A stretch of DNA of 64,000 bases from Cervus elaphus (taxonomy: Eukaryota; Chordata; Mammalia; Artiodactyla; Cervidae). Every line of letters begins with the position of its first letter. Positions within the stretch are counted from its first letter, which is position 1. The translations under genes were made by a program, and so were the position numbers. The stretch covers positions 53,427,001 through 53,491,000 of the forward strand of contig NC_057829.1 of the NCBI RefSeq assembly GCF_910594005.1, written 5' to 3'. This document shows positions 22,451 to 32,938 of the stretch, piece after piece. The notes under the pieces are model-generated. The model worked only from the letters and a program-made list of their open reading frames with translations, had not been told where the DNA came from and did not search any database.

Positions 22451-22607
22451 AGAAGTTAGATAACAGTTTTGGGGGAATTTAGATAGCATGCCCAGTTAGT
22501 CTATCATACTGTGCCACGTCTGTGCACACTTTTTTCAGCCATTACTGAAACTAGCAGTGTGTCCTCAACTTGGGCCATCTAAAATGATGGTTTTTGTTTC
22601 ATCAAAG

Positions 22608-22665
22608 GTTTATAAAATCTAACTTGAATCGCCTGAATGAAGAACTCAAAAGACTCTCACTCAAG
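22608..22665 (+). other. Candidate short coding exon (coiled-coil frame)
   Basis: A 58-nt segment lies between a T-rich acceptor (ggtttttgtttcatcaaag) and a consensus donor (aag|gtaag at 22,666). Reading from 22,609 it encodes FIKSNLNRLNEELKRLSLK, whose leucines fall in a heptad-like pattern. It is outside recognised repeats, 16 bp before a Bov-tA. I cannot match it to a gene, and a chance match is quite possible. Confidence 0.3.
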
Positions 22666-22680
22666 GTAAGACTCAAACTT

Positions 22681-22900
22681 GCATGCATGCTATGTTACTT
22701 CAGTCATGTCCAACCTTTGTGATCCTATGGACTCTAGCCCACCAGGCTTCTCCATCCATGTATTCTCTAGGCAAGAATACTGGAGTGGGTTTCCATGCCC
22801 TCTTCAAGGGGATCTTCCTGATCCAGGGATTAAACCTGGGTCTCCTGCATCTCCTGCAATGAAGGCAGACTCTTTACCACTGAGCCATGAGGGAAACCTG
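22681..22900 (-). mobile_element. Bov-tA SINE
   Basis: Antisense copy from gcatgcatgctatgttacttcagtc to gagccatgagggaaacc, with the expected internal 'aagaatactggagtgggtt' block. Confidence 0.92.
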
Positions 22901-24040
22901 AGAATCAAACGTTACACTCTCCTACTGTTTCCATTAGCAGGATTTTCACGGACTTGATCAAGCAGTTTGATTAACCAAGATATAAAGTTGGTTAAATATC
23001 TCCATCTAATAGTTCTTATTGACCACTCTCAGGTATATGTGTATATACCAAAACATAAACTACATACTGTATTTATGTTTCTGGGCTAAGGAGTCTTTAC
23101 AAATGTACTGGAGAACTTTAGCAGTGACACATTGAGGCAGATAATCTATGAGATCCAGAGAAGGAGCTTTATGGAAAGGTCTGTATTCTTAAGTACACTA
23201 TGGACATTTTCTTAAAAGCAATTTTCTAAATGACTTTGAGGCTGGTGGGCTTACTCTCTCCTACTCTCTGGCTTATCATGGATGGCTGAGTCCCAGCTTA
23301 AGCAGAGTTGCTCAAATACCCCATTGGCTAACCTGGAGGAACAGTGTCAGGGCTAGGGAGGCCCAGATTCCTCAGGACTCTGTGCAAGCCTGACAATTCC
23401 TTAGATTGTTTGCCAAAGTCTATTGCAGGGTGAATGTGGCTCAGAGTAGGACTTGAGCCGCCTGCTCTCAGCCACAGACAAACCATCTAAGTACACATAG
23501 TGCCTTTGGTATGCAAATGGCATTTCAAGGAGGTCTCCTAGCTCTTCCTCCAGAGCAAGCTGCTGCTTCTAAAAGCTCTAAGCCCAGAACTGACAATGGT
23601 CAATAGGGAACATAATACAAGAATTCTGCTTGAGAGGTGAGTCATATGGCTATTGCCTGAGGATGCACGCAACTGCTCTGTGGTGGGGTCACTCACTCTA
23701 TCAAGACCTGAGGACTCCGGTCTATGTCCAGAACTCTCTCTGACCTCTTCATGTAGGGCGAGAGGTGAGACAAACAGAGGAAAATAAGACTGGAGTCAAG
23801 TCACTAGCTTTATTTTCCAGCTTTAATTCCTGTTCCTTCTTATTCTTTTGTCTTTTTAAAGATGTAGCAGCAATCAGAAGGGGGAGAAAAGCCTATTAAA
23901 ATGTTCAGATGCCTTTTGAAAAGAAATTAAATTTTCCTATTTTCTAAATTTAAAAAGTGTTTTACCCTTCCTTGAGATTCTGTTCTGTTGCACACATGCC
24001 ATTTAATAGAAGGAGCATCAGATTTAGTCTGTGAAAGTCC
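22901..24040. other. Unassigned sequence
   Basis: The part 23,240-23,800 is richer in G+C than its surroundings and includes an octamer-like tatgcaaatgg at 23,511. No repeat family or reading frame was recognised. Confidence 0.45.
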
Positions 24041-24223
24041 TGGCTTGGTCCTAGTTAGAGATGTGATTTTATCTTCGTTTGGTCATTATTTTATCAGTTG
24101 TAAAATGGTGATTTAAACCTATCTCACTGGATTTTGGGGAGAATTAAGTGAGATAATGTCTACTAAGACCCTGGTGGAGGCCCTATACAGTAGGCACTTA
24201 CAGATACAGAGCCAATATTATTA
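24041..24223 (+). repeat. MIR SINE, hit by the ATP6V1D insertion
   Basis: 'tcatttggtc..tatcagttgtaaaatggtg' and 'gagaattaagtgagataatg' are MIR core. The element runs to the 'taggcacttac' region, and the ATP6V1D retrocopy integrated at its 3' edge. Confidence 0.7.
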
Positions 24224-25613
24224 TTTTTTTTTTTTCATTTTTAAATCATTTTACTGTTTATACCATAGTCACATTTGAATTGGCAGAACTGTTCCCATGA
24301 CAGACCAGAGACCTGTTATTCAAGGAAAAATAAGTGAAGGTTTTCCTAAAGCTTAAGGAGAGATGTCCCATAGTAACTAACACAAGAATGGCTGTAGCAA
24401 TCTCAGACAATGATGCCAAGGTGTGTGAGGAGGTAGGAACAAAGGGTGCTCCAGAGTAGCTGGCCTACGAATGTGTGTTGGCCTGAGAGCACTGCTGCTT
24501 CCTAAAGGGATTTTCTTATGTTTGGTAAGCAGATGAATTGTAACAGATGTATAATTAAAGTAGGGTGACACTTCTGCAGCATAAATTCTATAGGTTTCGG
24601 GACAGGTTCTACAAATTTCATTGGTGATTAATTGTTGCTTAATTATGATTCTGCAAAGGTAGATCCCATAAACAGACATCCAGGGAAATTTTACCACTGG
24701 TGAAATTCTTAAGCCAAAAAATAAATAGCCACACATAACAAACCTACACACCATGAATTAAAATGGTGACATGTTAGGCCTTCTGAAAGAACCAGAGCAG
24801 GAAAGCTTATTCAAACAGAAGATCTTCATCCTTCTCTTCAGCCAGGAGATTAGCAGGCTCCATCACCTCTCCGGCTGCCCTCCGTTGCTCCAAGTCCTGT
24901 TCAGACTTTTCCTTGAGAACCTTTTTCTTCTCCTGTATTTTCTTTAACCTGTAGAACTCCTCTCGCTCTCTCTCATCCAGCTCTGTGATGATATAAGCAA
25001 GGGTACGTTCAATCCGGGGAATGATGACATGTTCAATAGCATTTACACGCCTGTTGGTTATCTTAATAGCTTCATCCAAAGTAACAAAGGAAGTCTGCAG
25101 TGAAGCCAGTTCCACCAGTAATTCCACTGCTTTGGCATAATTCCTCTTCAGTTTAGCCAACTGTTCCCCACCTCTGGCTAAACCAGTCAGTTCATAACTG
25201 TCAGTTCCTTCATGATAATGTTCAAATACTGGCAATGTAACACCTGCTACATTATCTTTCTTTGCTCTAATCTTCACTTGGGCCTTATTTATATTTTGGA
25301 TAACTGTGGTGCTGAAGTCCCCGGCTGTGAACTTGGCCTCGGCAAGTGAAAAGGCAGCTTCTCTCATCACTTCACCCATCAACATTTTAGTCTCTATTAT
25401 CTTCTTAAGGATCTGTCGAAATCGAAGAGTTAAGGCATCAGATTTTTTCTTCAGGAGGTTTCGACCTGTCTGTGCTCCTTTTAACCGAGCCTTCATGATG
25501 GTCTGTGCCATTCGCGAGGGAAAGATTTCAATTCGGTCTTTGCCCGACATTCTGACGATGACTCTTCGGCTCGGGTTCCTGGTCGGGCAACCGTGGCTGC
25601 AACAACCCAGCCC
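24224..25613 (-). pseudogene. ATP6V1D: ATP6V1D processed retrocopy (full-length mRNA insert)
   Basis: This is a reverse-transcribed copy of the mRNA for V-ATPase subunit D. In transcript order it has a 63-nt 5' UTR, a 247-codon frame (25,550 to 24,807), a 3' UTR of about 570 nt and a poly(A) tract at 24,224-24,236. An AGTAAA polyadenylation-signal variant lies about 20 nt before the tract. A perfect 17-bp TSD, cagagccaatattatta, brackets it (24,207-24,223 and 25,614-25,630). No introns are present, whereas the parental gene is multi-exon. These are the marks of L1-mediated retroposition. The frame is uninterrupted, so 'pseudogene' describes origin rather than proven loss of function; no native promoter was carried along. 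Confidence 0.95.
24807..25550 (-). CDS. ATP6V1D: Intact V-type proton ATPase subunit D frame (retrocopy)
   Basis: The frame encodes 247 residues, from MSGKDRIEIFPSRMAQTIMK to the acidic end EEKDEDLLFE, which is the usual full length of mammalian ATP6V1D. The family member is the central-stalk rotor subunit of the cytosolic V1 sector, transmitting ATP hydrolysis to the proton-pumping V0 ring in endomembranes. The family-typical N- and C-terminal helices, which pair as a long coiled coil, are both present, as is the middle segment GVTLPVFEHYHEGTDSYELT. The start at 25,550 is the native mRNA start (A at -3). The same frame stays open 61 codons further upstream to 25,733 through the 5' UTR into flanking DNA. 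No frameshift or stop is seen, so it could be a young copy or an expressed retrogene. Confidence 0.75.
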   Translation of the reverse strand: MSGKDRIEIFPSRMAQTIMKARLKGAQTGRNLLKKKSDALTLRFRQILKKIIETKMLMGEVMREAAFSLAEAKFTAGDFSTTVIQNINKAQVKIRAKKDNVAGVTLPVFEHYHEGTDSYELTGLARGGEQLAKLKRNYAKAVELLVELASLQTSFVTLDEAIKITNRRVNAIEHVIIPRIERTLAYIITELDEREREEFYRLKKIQEKKKVLKEKSEQDLEQRRAAGEVMEPANLLAEEKDEDLLFE

Positions 25614-25630
25614 CAGAGCCAATATTATTA

Positions 25631-26139
25631 ACCTGGAGAGATAACTGAACATTTTTCCTCTAAGGATACTCCCTTTTCTGGGTTTCAAATGGACAGGAAG
25701 CATTATCAATATTGCTGCTGGTATTTTACCCAAATCTTGTGATTTTGTACATTCTGTCCTTTCTGTGAAAAGGCCTACTCACTTAGAACAAAAAGAAGCT
25801 ACTCTTATTTACTCCTGGAAGAAAAAGAAAGCGTTTAATCAAGCTAGCAAACAGCGATTAAGGATCCTAATGACTTCTGGTTCCATAAGTGTTAACAATA
25901 AGCCATTGTAATACAGTCTTGCTTCTCATTCAGACACTCTCCAGACAGTCCCTGCATCTTCAAAAAAGTGGTCCATATTTACTGCCATCTCCTGAGGCTG
26001 TGCTGTCCACACACATTTGGAGTTGTGAAGTGGTCTCCTAATTAGGACTTCTGCTATCCATCGCTCTCCATTCTAATCCATATTGTATCTGATACTATAT
26101 GTATACTCCTCTGCTCCCATTACACATGAAACTAACTAA
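25631..26139. other. Unassigned sequence 5' of the retrocopy
   Basis: This would be the promoter-side flank of the ATP6V1D copy. It is AT-rich, carries no CpG island, and shows no convincing TATA or initiator element in the right place. Confidence 0.5.
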
Positions 26140-26459
26140 GATCTCTGAAAGACAAATAGTGTATATTAATGCATATATATGAAATCTAGAAAAATGGTAC
26201 TGATGAAGCTATTGGCAGGGCAGGAATAGAGACTGACCTAGAGGATGGACATGTGGACACAGGGGCTGAAGGTGAGGGTGGAACGAACTGGGAGAGTAGC
26301 ACTGACATTTATACATGACCATGTGTAAAAGAGATAGCTAGCGGAAGCTGCTCTATAGCACAGGGAGCTCAGCTTGGTGCTCTGTAACGACCTAGAGGGG
26401 TGGGATGGGGTGATAGGAGGGAGGCGGAAGAGGAGGAAATATGTGTATACATATAGCTG
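26140..26459 (+). mobile_element. Artiodactyl L1 3' UTR fragment
   Basis: Follows the ruminant L1 3' UTR: 'gaaatctagaaaaatggtactgatgaag', 'gcagggcaggaatagagac', 'cagggagctcagcttggtgctctg', 'cctagaggggtgggatgggg' and 'gtatacatatagctga'. It stops about 80-90 bp before the normal 3' end and is joined directly to a Bov-tA. Confidence 0.8.
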
Positions 26460-26633
26460 ACATAAGAGATGCATGTTTGATCCCTGGGTTGGGAAGATCC
26501 CCTGGAGGAGAGCAAGGCAACCCACTCCAGTATTCTTGCCTGGAGGATCCCATGGACAGAGGAGCCTGGTGGGCTACAGTTCATAGTATTGCAAAGAGTC
26601 GAACATGACTGAAGCGACTTAGCATGCACGTAC
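26460..26633 (+). mobile_element. Bov-tA SINE, head missing, fused to L1 3' UTR
   Basis: Begins mid-SINE at 'cataagagatgcatgtttgatccctgg' and runs to 'gactgaagcgacttagcatgc'. The first 40 or so bases of a normal Bov-tA are absent and its place is taken by L1 3' UTR. Confidence 0.9.
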
Positions 26634-28024
26634 ATATTCCCTGATATCTAATCTTGCTTCCTGCTAACACTGTCTTATTCAATACACTCATGATTTTAAA
26701 ACTGTCTTATGTTGAAGGATGGGGCATATGAATTAGAAGCCTAGAAGAAAAAAGTAGTTTCCAAGAGGTACATAATTTTACTTCAGACAGTTAGCATTTC
26801 AAAACCAATCTATGGCACATAGCAAATCACTAAAAATATATACGGCCTTTTCAGTATTTCTTTCAAGGATTTGGAAATGCAGTTTTCTGATGGCCTGGAT
26901 TTCCTTTAATGGAACATCTGCTGTGGAAGTGTGCTGTTTCCCTATACTTTCTTCCAGATATCTGGAAAGTCTGAGGATTAACTAATTTAAGCTTCATCAG
27001 GGTGTTCTGTTTACTAATTGTGACTAAATGTCAGGACATATAGCTGATGTTTGATTTGAAAGTGTTCCTATTTCATAATTTAGCTTTCCTTAAGTGAAAC
27101 ACTTGATAGAAATACAACAAAAAATAAGATAAAAAAGGCAAAGAAAGGAATCAGTTCTGTTTTCTTCTGTCATGGCTGGTTTCCCAATTGGATAGATTTT
27201 TATAAAAGGAATACTTTTCAAAATGCCAGGAACCTTGGTGATAAATCCAGAATGACTGAATATCAATTCTAAGGTAAGACATTTTATTCTTTTCATACTT
27301 CTATACTATTTTATGTAAATATAATTTCTTTTTTTTCTGATGACCTGAGTTTTAAGAAGGTGGCATGATTAGACTGGGCTTGAGATCACATTAACACTAC
27401 ACATAAGCTGATATGCAACCTGTCAGCGTTTTCCAGGTCTCTTATGTCATGAGGACATGCTCTAATTATTTGGACCCAGAAGTATTATTAATAGACATGT
27501 GGAGCAAGCAGTACTCTTAACACTTCTTTAGAAACTAATTTCTTAGAAACAGACAAAGACTGACTTTGTTAAGGTTAATTACTTAGTATTTACCACATCT
27601 GAAGGAACATTGATTGATAGAGTTGCTTTATTGAACAAGGCGTGTGATACTGAGACTATGGATTTAAGAGTCTCCTGAAATTAGCATGGCTTTTAATTAT
27701 AATAGATTTAAGTCAGATGTAACAATTTCAAACTGAGACTTCTATGTAAATGGTGACAAAACCTACTGATTGAGTGAAAGGAATGAATTGACTGTACCGG
27801 CAATCTTGGTATTCATCTGTTAAACATTATTTGTTGCTTAGTCTCTTTTCAGTCAACTGGGCAGTGCATTGGTTTTGCACATTCTCCTCAAGTCCTTGGG
27901 TTCCTGTATTGTGAACTCCTGCTGGCATTACAATGCTGCACACAGCAGGTATGGAGACTTCCCCTGGAAATACTCTCAGTTATCCATTATAGGACAATGC
28001 AGGATCAAGAACACGGCTTGGCAC
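26634..28024. other. Unassigned sequence
   Basis: AT-rich. A good splice-acceptor-like stretch (ccctatactttcttccag, near 26,957) has no convincing exon after it. No gene was recognised. Confidence 0.45.
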
Positions 28025-28150
28025 CATGGCAAAGAGCATGGGCTCTTGAGTCAGATGGCCTGGTTTTGAATCTGGCTTGACCATTCACTAAATGTGTGAC
28101 CTCAGGCCAATTACCTGTCTCACCTGTGTCTGTTTTCTCATCTGTCATGC
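28025..28150 (+). repeat. MIR SINE, 5' half
   Basis: 'agagcatgggctcttgagtcagatggcctggttttgaatctggcttgaccattcactaaatgtgtgacctc' is a clear MIR 5' body and start of core. Confidence 0.85.
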
Positions 28151-28169
28151 AAGGTCTTGCATGACACCC

Positions 28170-28430
28170 CACCTCCTGCTTTGCCCACCCACCTTCTCCT
28201 TTACCCTCTTTTATTTCATGCCATAACTTTTATTGCCACCTGGCACATATGTGTTTGTCTATTTGTTTGTTCACTTTCTGACCCCCTCCACTGGAATTGA
28301 AGGTCTGTGAGCGCAAGAACCTACTCTCATTCACCCAATACATGTAATTGTGCTTGGCACACAATAAAGCAATCTATAGTAAGTTGATGGAGAGCTGAAT
28401 GAATGGATGAATGGATGGAAAATGGAGATG
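28170..28430 (+). repeat. L2 LINE 3' end
   Basis: 'ccactggaattgaaggtctgtgagcgcaagaac...gtaattgtgcttggcacacaataaag...tgaatgaatggatgaatgg' is the L2 3' UTR with its GAAT/GGAT tail. Confidence 0.7.
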
Positions 28431-29147
28431 GAAGTCTCCAAACTGGGCAAAATGTCAATTTTCTCTGATGCTCCTGGAAGACTGACCATAGTGAGAAAAC
28501 AAAAAACAAAAAAAAACCTGGAAGTTTATCACAGGAATGAAGGAAATAATCCAGGAATGGGAAGAAAGAGAGCTTGATACTAGTGGAAAGAATGAAGGTC
28601 TAGGTAGTGTTAAATTAGTTTCACGAAACACATGAGCAGTGAGTCTATCAGATGCAGGCCATAAGAAAGGCAGCGTGCCAAATTGGACTGAGGTAGAGGC
28701 TCATTGGAGGAGATGGCTCTATGCCTAGCTGATGACTTGGGGCAGCCCGCACCAGTCATAAAGTGTTCTGTCAGATCCTAAAACAAATGGAACATTATTC
28801 TTTCCTTGGAGGATATATAATCAAAGGCAAATGTTAATAAGGTGATGAATGAAGGAAGCTGCTGATCTAGTTCCATACAGTGCTGACACACTACCCAGGT
28901 GGTAACATTCAGACAATGAATAGATAAACATAATTTAATGCATACATGCAGAGTAAGGAAAATGCATGGCACCAGATGCTCTTGGCCACTGGGGCAGAAG
29001 AAGTGCTTAGTGTCAAAGATAACCTTGGTCCTTGTCACGAGATCAGCTGTCGTCGTGGCTGCTCTGAGATTTGGAGCAATGGTTGGTAACGCTTTTCCCT
29101 TCATCTTCATTTGAGACTCACTTATCAGGATTTAAAATATAAACAAT
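28431..29147. other. Unassigned sequence
   Basis: A minus-strand 110-codon frame (28,778-29,110) lies over a patch with several CpGs near 29,030-29,060. It has no recognisable domain or splice context. Confidence 0.4.
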
Positions 29148-29290
29148 TGGACTTCCCTGGTGGTGCAGGGGTTAGATGCACTTCCAATGCAGGGGACCCG
29201 GGTATGATCCCTGCTCAAGGAACTAGATCCCACATGCTGCAATGAAAACCAAGCACAGCCAAATAAATACTTAAAAATAATAAAATAAAA
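29148..29290 (+). mobile_element. CHR-type artiodactyl SINE
   Basis: 'ggacttccctggtggtgcaggggttagatgcacttccaatgcaggggacccgggtatgatccc' followed by 'gatcccacatgctgcaatgaa' and an A-rich tail. This is the CHR body rather than Bov-tA. Confidence 0.85.
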
Positions 29291-29884
29291 TATGAACAAG
29301 AACTTATATGACCATCCAGCATCCTGCTCATTTACAATACTTTACATTGCTTTGGATTTGGTAGCTCCGTATATTGTGATAATCAGGATGCTCAAATACA
29401 TTGCCACACACTGTAAATCTGGGTAATATCCGTGCCACAGTCATTAGCACCATGTTCCTGAAAGGTATGAAGAGGAGGCGGGAACTGTGCACATAACACT
29501 TCACCCCCGTCTACGCCTTCCCCACACTTCTTCAGAACAGATGGCAGAGAGGCATTAGTTGTCTCACGTTTTGTTTTGAAATGTTTCATTGTAAAATAAA
29601 CAATTCTGCAGTAGAGTTTTTATTTGTTAGCACATGCAACTAGACTTAAAGTTAAATGCTGTTATCCCACTACCCTTGCCCCAAAGCTTGAATCAAACAA
29701 AAATAAAAATAAAGCATAGAATCAAAAGGAACGAATGAAGCTGAAATCCTACCTGCAACTTAGATATCTGTCCTGATGTGTTTCAGCACACAGAATCTCC
29801 CTATTTACCCATAAACTATGTTTTCATTCTGTTGTGTTTATTTTTCATTGCTATTTGTTTAAGATGGTATAGACCAAGTCACCC
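29291..29884. other. Unassigned sequence
   Basis: Contains a GC-richer patch at 29,400-29,590. No gene or repeat family recognised. Confidence 0.4.
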
Positions 29885-30330
29885 TAGTAACACTTATTGA
29901 TTTATTATTGCACCATGTGGGAGGTGCAATGCTAGGCATAAAAGTGTAAGGTCACTGCTTTCAAGGGATTTAAAATCTGGTTAAGTATTTTTCTTGAAAA
30001 ATTATAACTAAAAATACTCAACAGTACATACTAAGTGACAGCTATTGGTTTAGACAACAGCTGCAATTGTAGGTCAGGGGAAGGTGAAATGACACACACA
30101 CAGAATAGAGAAGGAAATGTTTACATGAGATGTGAGTTGAGATTCAGATAAGTAGACAAGGAGACATTCCATAAAGAAAGGGCAGTGAGGGTAGAGCACT
30201 GAGACAGGAAAAGATGAACTATGTTGGGGGCATAGACAATGAACTGTGGCAGGAATGGTGATGCTAGAGAGGTAGAAAGTCCCCAAACAGAATGCACGAG
30301 AGTTTCCTCCAAAATTTAAAAGCTTCAGGA
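29885..30330 (-). repeat. L2 LINE 3' part
   Basis: Reverse-strand L2: 'cacttattgatttattattgcacc...gcaatgctaggca...ctgctttcaagggatttaaaatctgg', continuing into purine-rich L2 3' UTR-like sequence toward 30,330. Confidence 0.55.
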
Positions 30331-30399
30331 TTATCTCAAAACTTATTTGGAAGTTTACTCTGTTGCTGAACAGAGGGCTAGCATACTATACTTCAAATG

Positions 30400-30560
30400 T
30401 GACTCCATTCACTCATTCAGTTATGCAGCAGTTTCCTGAGCATTTCTGTGTATGCATTAGGTGCTATAGATACAGTAAAGTTAGGATATGGTCCTTTGAC
30501 CTCAAGAAGATGACAGTTTAATGTGAATACAGAGAAATACTTGTGAACTACAATCCAGGT
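30400..30560 (-). repeat. L2 LINE 3' end
   Basis: 'cattcactcattcagttatgcagcagtttcctgagc...taggtgctatagatacagtaaag...cctttgacctcaagaag' is the reverse complement of the L2 3' end and its GAAT tail. Confidence 0.6.
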
Positions 30561-30919
30561 TGAAAGTCATAGCCATGTCAAAATTGGAGTACCTTTGGTC
30601 TTTCACAAAAGCCCTGCTTTAAGGAACCCTCATGAGAATAATGAAGAAGTCCAGGGAGGGACTCACGTATAATGATAAGTCCCTTCAATACTGCAACACA
30701 GGACAACTATATTGACAATACATGGGACTGGTATGCTGTAAATAAATAATACTTTGCCCTTCTTCTTTTAGTATTGGGAAAAAAGAAAAAAAGGAGATCA
30801 GGGGAAAAAATCATCACAATAGAAGGTTAGGACCCCAAAATAAACAGATGCTTTCAGAAGAGAAAAAAATGAATACATTCTGTTATTTCCAATGATAGTT
30901 AAAGCTTACAGAATACACA
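30561..30919. other. Unassigned sequence
   Basis: No gene or repeat recognised; a purine-rich stretch lies at 30,775-30,810. Confidence 0.45.
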
Positions 30920-31060
30920 TTACAGTACTTTTCTGGCACTCTTCTAGGTATTTCACATATATTAACTCAATTATCACAATATCTCAGACAGGTATTTGTG
31001 CCCCAAGCACAAAGTCAGTAAGAGAAGGAGCTAGGGTTCAAACTCATCTGTAAGCAGTAG
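30920..31060 (-). repeat. MIR SINE
   Basis: 'ttctaggtatttcacatatattaactcaattatcacaat' and 'aagtcagtaagagaaggagctagggttcaaac' are the reverse complement of MIR 3' and 5' parts. Confidence 0.7.
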
Positions 31061-31245
31061 CCATACAACTTTCTTACATGTGGGAAGATCCCTCTGGGTA
31101 ACGGTGGTGCAGGGGAAGGGGGTCTTCAGAAAGATATCAAATAAAGACCATTTAAATTTAAGGAAACTTAGAATGGGTGGAACAAACTGATATGAGAATC
31201 CACATGCCTGTTTTGTTTTTGTATTTTTCGATTTTATAAGACTGT

Positions 31246-31457
31246 GAAAGTGTTAGTCGCTCAGCTGTGTCCAACTTTTTGAGACCCCATGGACTATAGC
31301 CCCCCCAGGCTTCTCCATCCGTGGGATTTTCCAGGCAAGAATACTGGAGTGGGTTGCTATTTCCTTCTCCAGAGGATCTTCCCGACTCAGGGATCGAACC
31401 CAGGTCTCCTGCATTACAGGCAGAATCTTTACCTTCTGAGCCACCAGGGAAGCTGGC
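31246..31457 (-). mobile_element. Bov-tA SINE with 10-bp TSD
   Basis: A near-complete antisense copy from gaaagtgttagtcgctcagc to gagccaccagggaagc. The perfect direct repeat ataagactgt lies at 31,236-31,245 and 31,458-31,467. Confidence 0.95.
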
Positions 31458-31524
31458 ATAAGACTGTAATAGAATTAAATGTAAAGAGGGAATGGTCTCT
31501 TTTAGATAAATAATAATGGTACTG

Positions 31525-31710
31525 AATACTGACTGAACATCTATCTATCTGTATGTACCTGGTACTCCACACAGTTACCGTTATTATTCCCATTTTACGA
31601 TACCAACAACAACAAAAGTTGAAGAGACTCCTATTACAAAGAAAGAAGTTTGTTTGGTTTTTAATCACAACCTACACAGTTAGCAAGGGCTGGAATTTAG
31701 GTGTGTCTGA
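31525..31710 (-). repeat. Possible MIR SINE
   Basis: 'ctgaacatctatctatctgtatgtacctggtact...gttattattcccattttacg' resembles reverse-complement MIR, disturbed by a caacaacaac insertion. Confidence 0.4.
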
Positions 31711-32309
31711 CAAATCTTTACCATCACATTACACATTAATTAAATGTCCAGGTTGTTGGCCCTGTGGATTTGCTGGGTTTGCCTTTCTTCTATTAATCTG
31801 TTAGGATCCAAAAGTTCTGCTAGGATGGAGTGGAGTTAGGGAATGGCACTGTGGGGATAAGGCTGTATTTCTTTGACAAGGTAGCTGACTCTTCATGACA
31901 TTTTGGAACCAGAAAAACCATCTGGGAACCATTAGGGACAATCCATACCTGTCTCTACTGAAAGTGTGAAAAATTGTGGATCTCTTTCCAATAACCAATA
32001 TTTAAATATTTATCTATGAACTATTCTTTCTCTTAAAATAAGAAATTTTGTCTATATGACACATCTTAAGTTAAAAGGTACAGAAACTGAACTGAGAATC
32101 ACATCTTACTTCAAGTTCCAAAGTAGAGTACCATAATCATCAGAAGTGATTTGGAGGTTATGCTATTTCTATTCAATTTCTGAAGGCCAAATAAGAATTT
32201 ATTTGCTATTTTATCCAAATAAAGATATGTACATCAATAAAGGTATAGAACAGAGAGAAATTAGTCATATTCTTAAATTTATTAAGGGGAATGTTAAAAA
32301 TGATGCTTA
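31711..32309. other. Unassigned sequence
   Basis: No gene or repeat recognised. Confidence 0.45.
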
Positions 32310-32490
32310 TTGGATGTCTTCTATATGTCTGTCATTTTACATATTTTACAGTAACTCATTTGGTTCTAACAATGACCTGTGTATTGTGATCTCATTTTAT
32401 ATATGAAATACTTGAACTTCAGTGTGGTTAAGTAAATCAAACAATTAACAAGTTGCAGAGGCAAGGTAGACACACCTAGCTCTATCTCCC
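32310..32490 (-). repeat. MIR SINE
   Basis: 'tgtctgtcattttacatattttacagtaactcatttggttctaacaatgacc' and 'gatctcattttatatatgaaatac' follow the reverse complement of MIR. Confidence 0.6.
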
Positions 32491-32872
32491 TTTCTCTCTT
32501 TAACTATGTTGGCCTGTACTAGAAGAGGAAAGAAACCAACTCTTTGCTTCTGCAAGAATTGTTATAAAGATTAAAAACACCCTCAACAATAGGAAAAGAA
32601 GACAGGTTTACAGGCAGAAATAATGCAAATGAAAAAGAACAAAAACCATTGCTTGAGCTGGACAAAACATGTATATGGAACACTTGAAGTTAAGTATTTT
32701 ACTTCCAATCATAATTTTCCAACCTCTTGCTCCACTTCTGTTTCTCCAGATGCCATACAAGTATGATACTAAATTTGTTTTTCAAGGGAAAGGACTAGGA
32801 CTATTACTAATAAGAAAATATGGCTTTGCATTTCTTTGGATAGCTTTATAAAATGTGATCCCACTTCCAAAA
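32491..32872. other. Unassigned sequence
   Basis: No gene or repeat recognised. Confidence 0.45.
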
Positions 32873-32938
32873 GGTTGCAAAGAGTCAGACATGACCGGGT
32901 GTGTGCGTGTGTGCACGCACACACATACACACACAGAT
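32873..32938 (+). repeat. Bov-tA/BovB tail fragment with GT/CA microsatellite
   Basis: 'gttgcaaagagtcagacatgacc' is the end of a Bov-tA or BovB. It is followed by a GT run that switches to a CA run, creating a perfect 11-bp inverted repeat (32,899-32,909 and 32,914-32,924) around tgtg. Confidence 0.75.

Noticed and set aside
24377..24754. A minus-strand 125-codon frame downstream of the ATP6V1D frame
   Set aside because: It lies in the copied 3' UTR of the retrocopy and matches no family.
25306..25644. A plus-strand 112-codon frame opposite the ATP6V1D copy
   Set aside because: A shadow frame. The minus strand encodes the recognisable V-ATPase subunit D sequence over the same bases.
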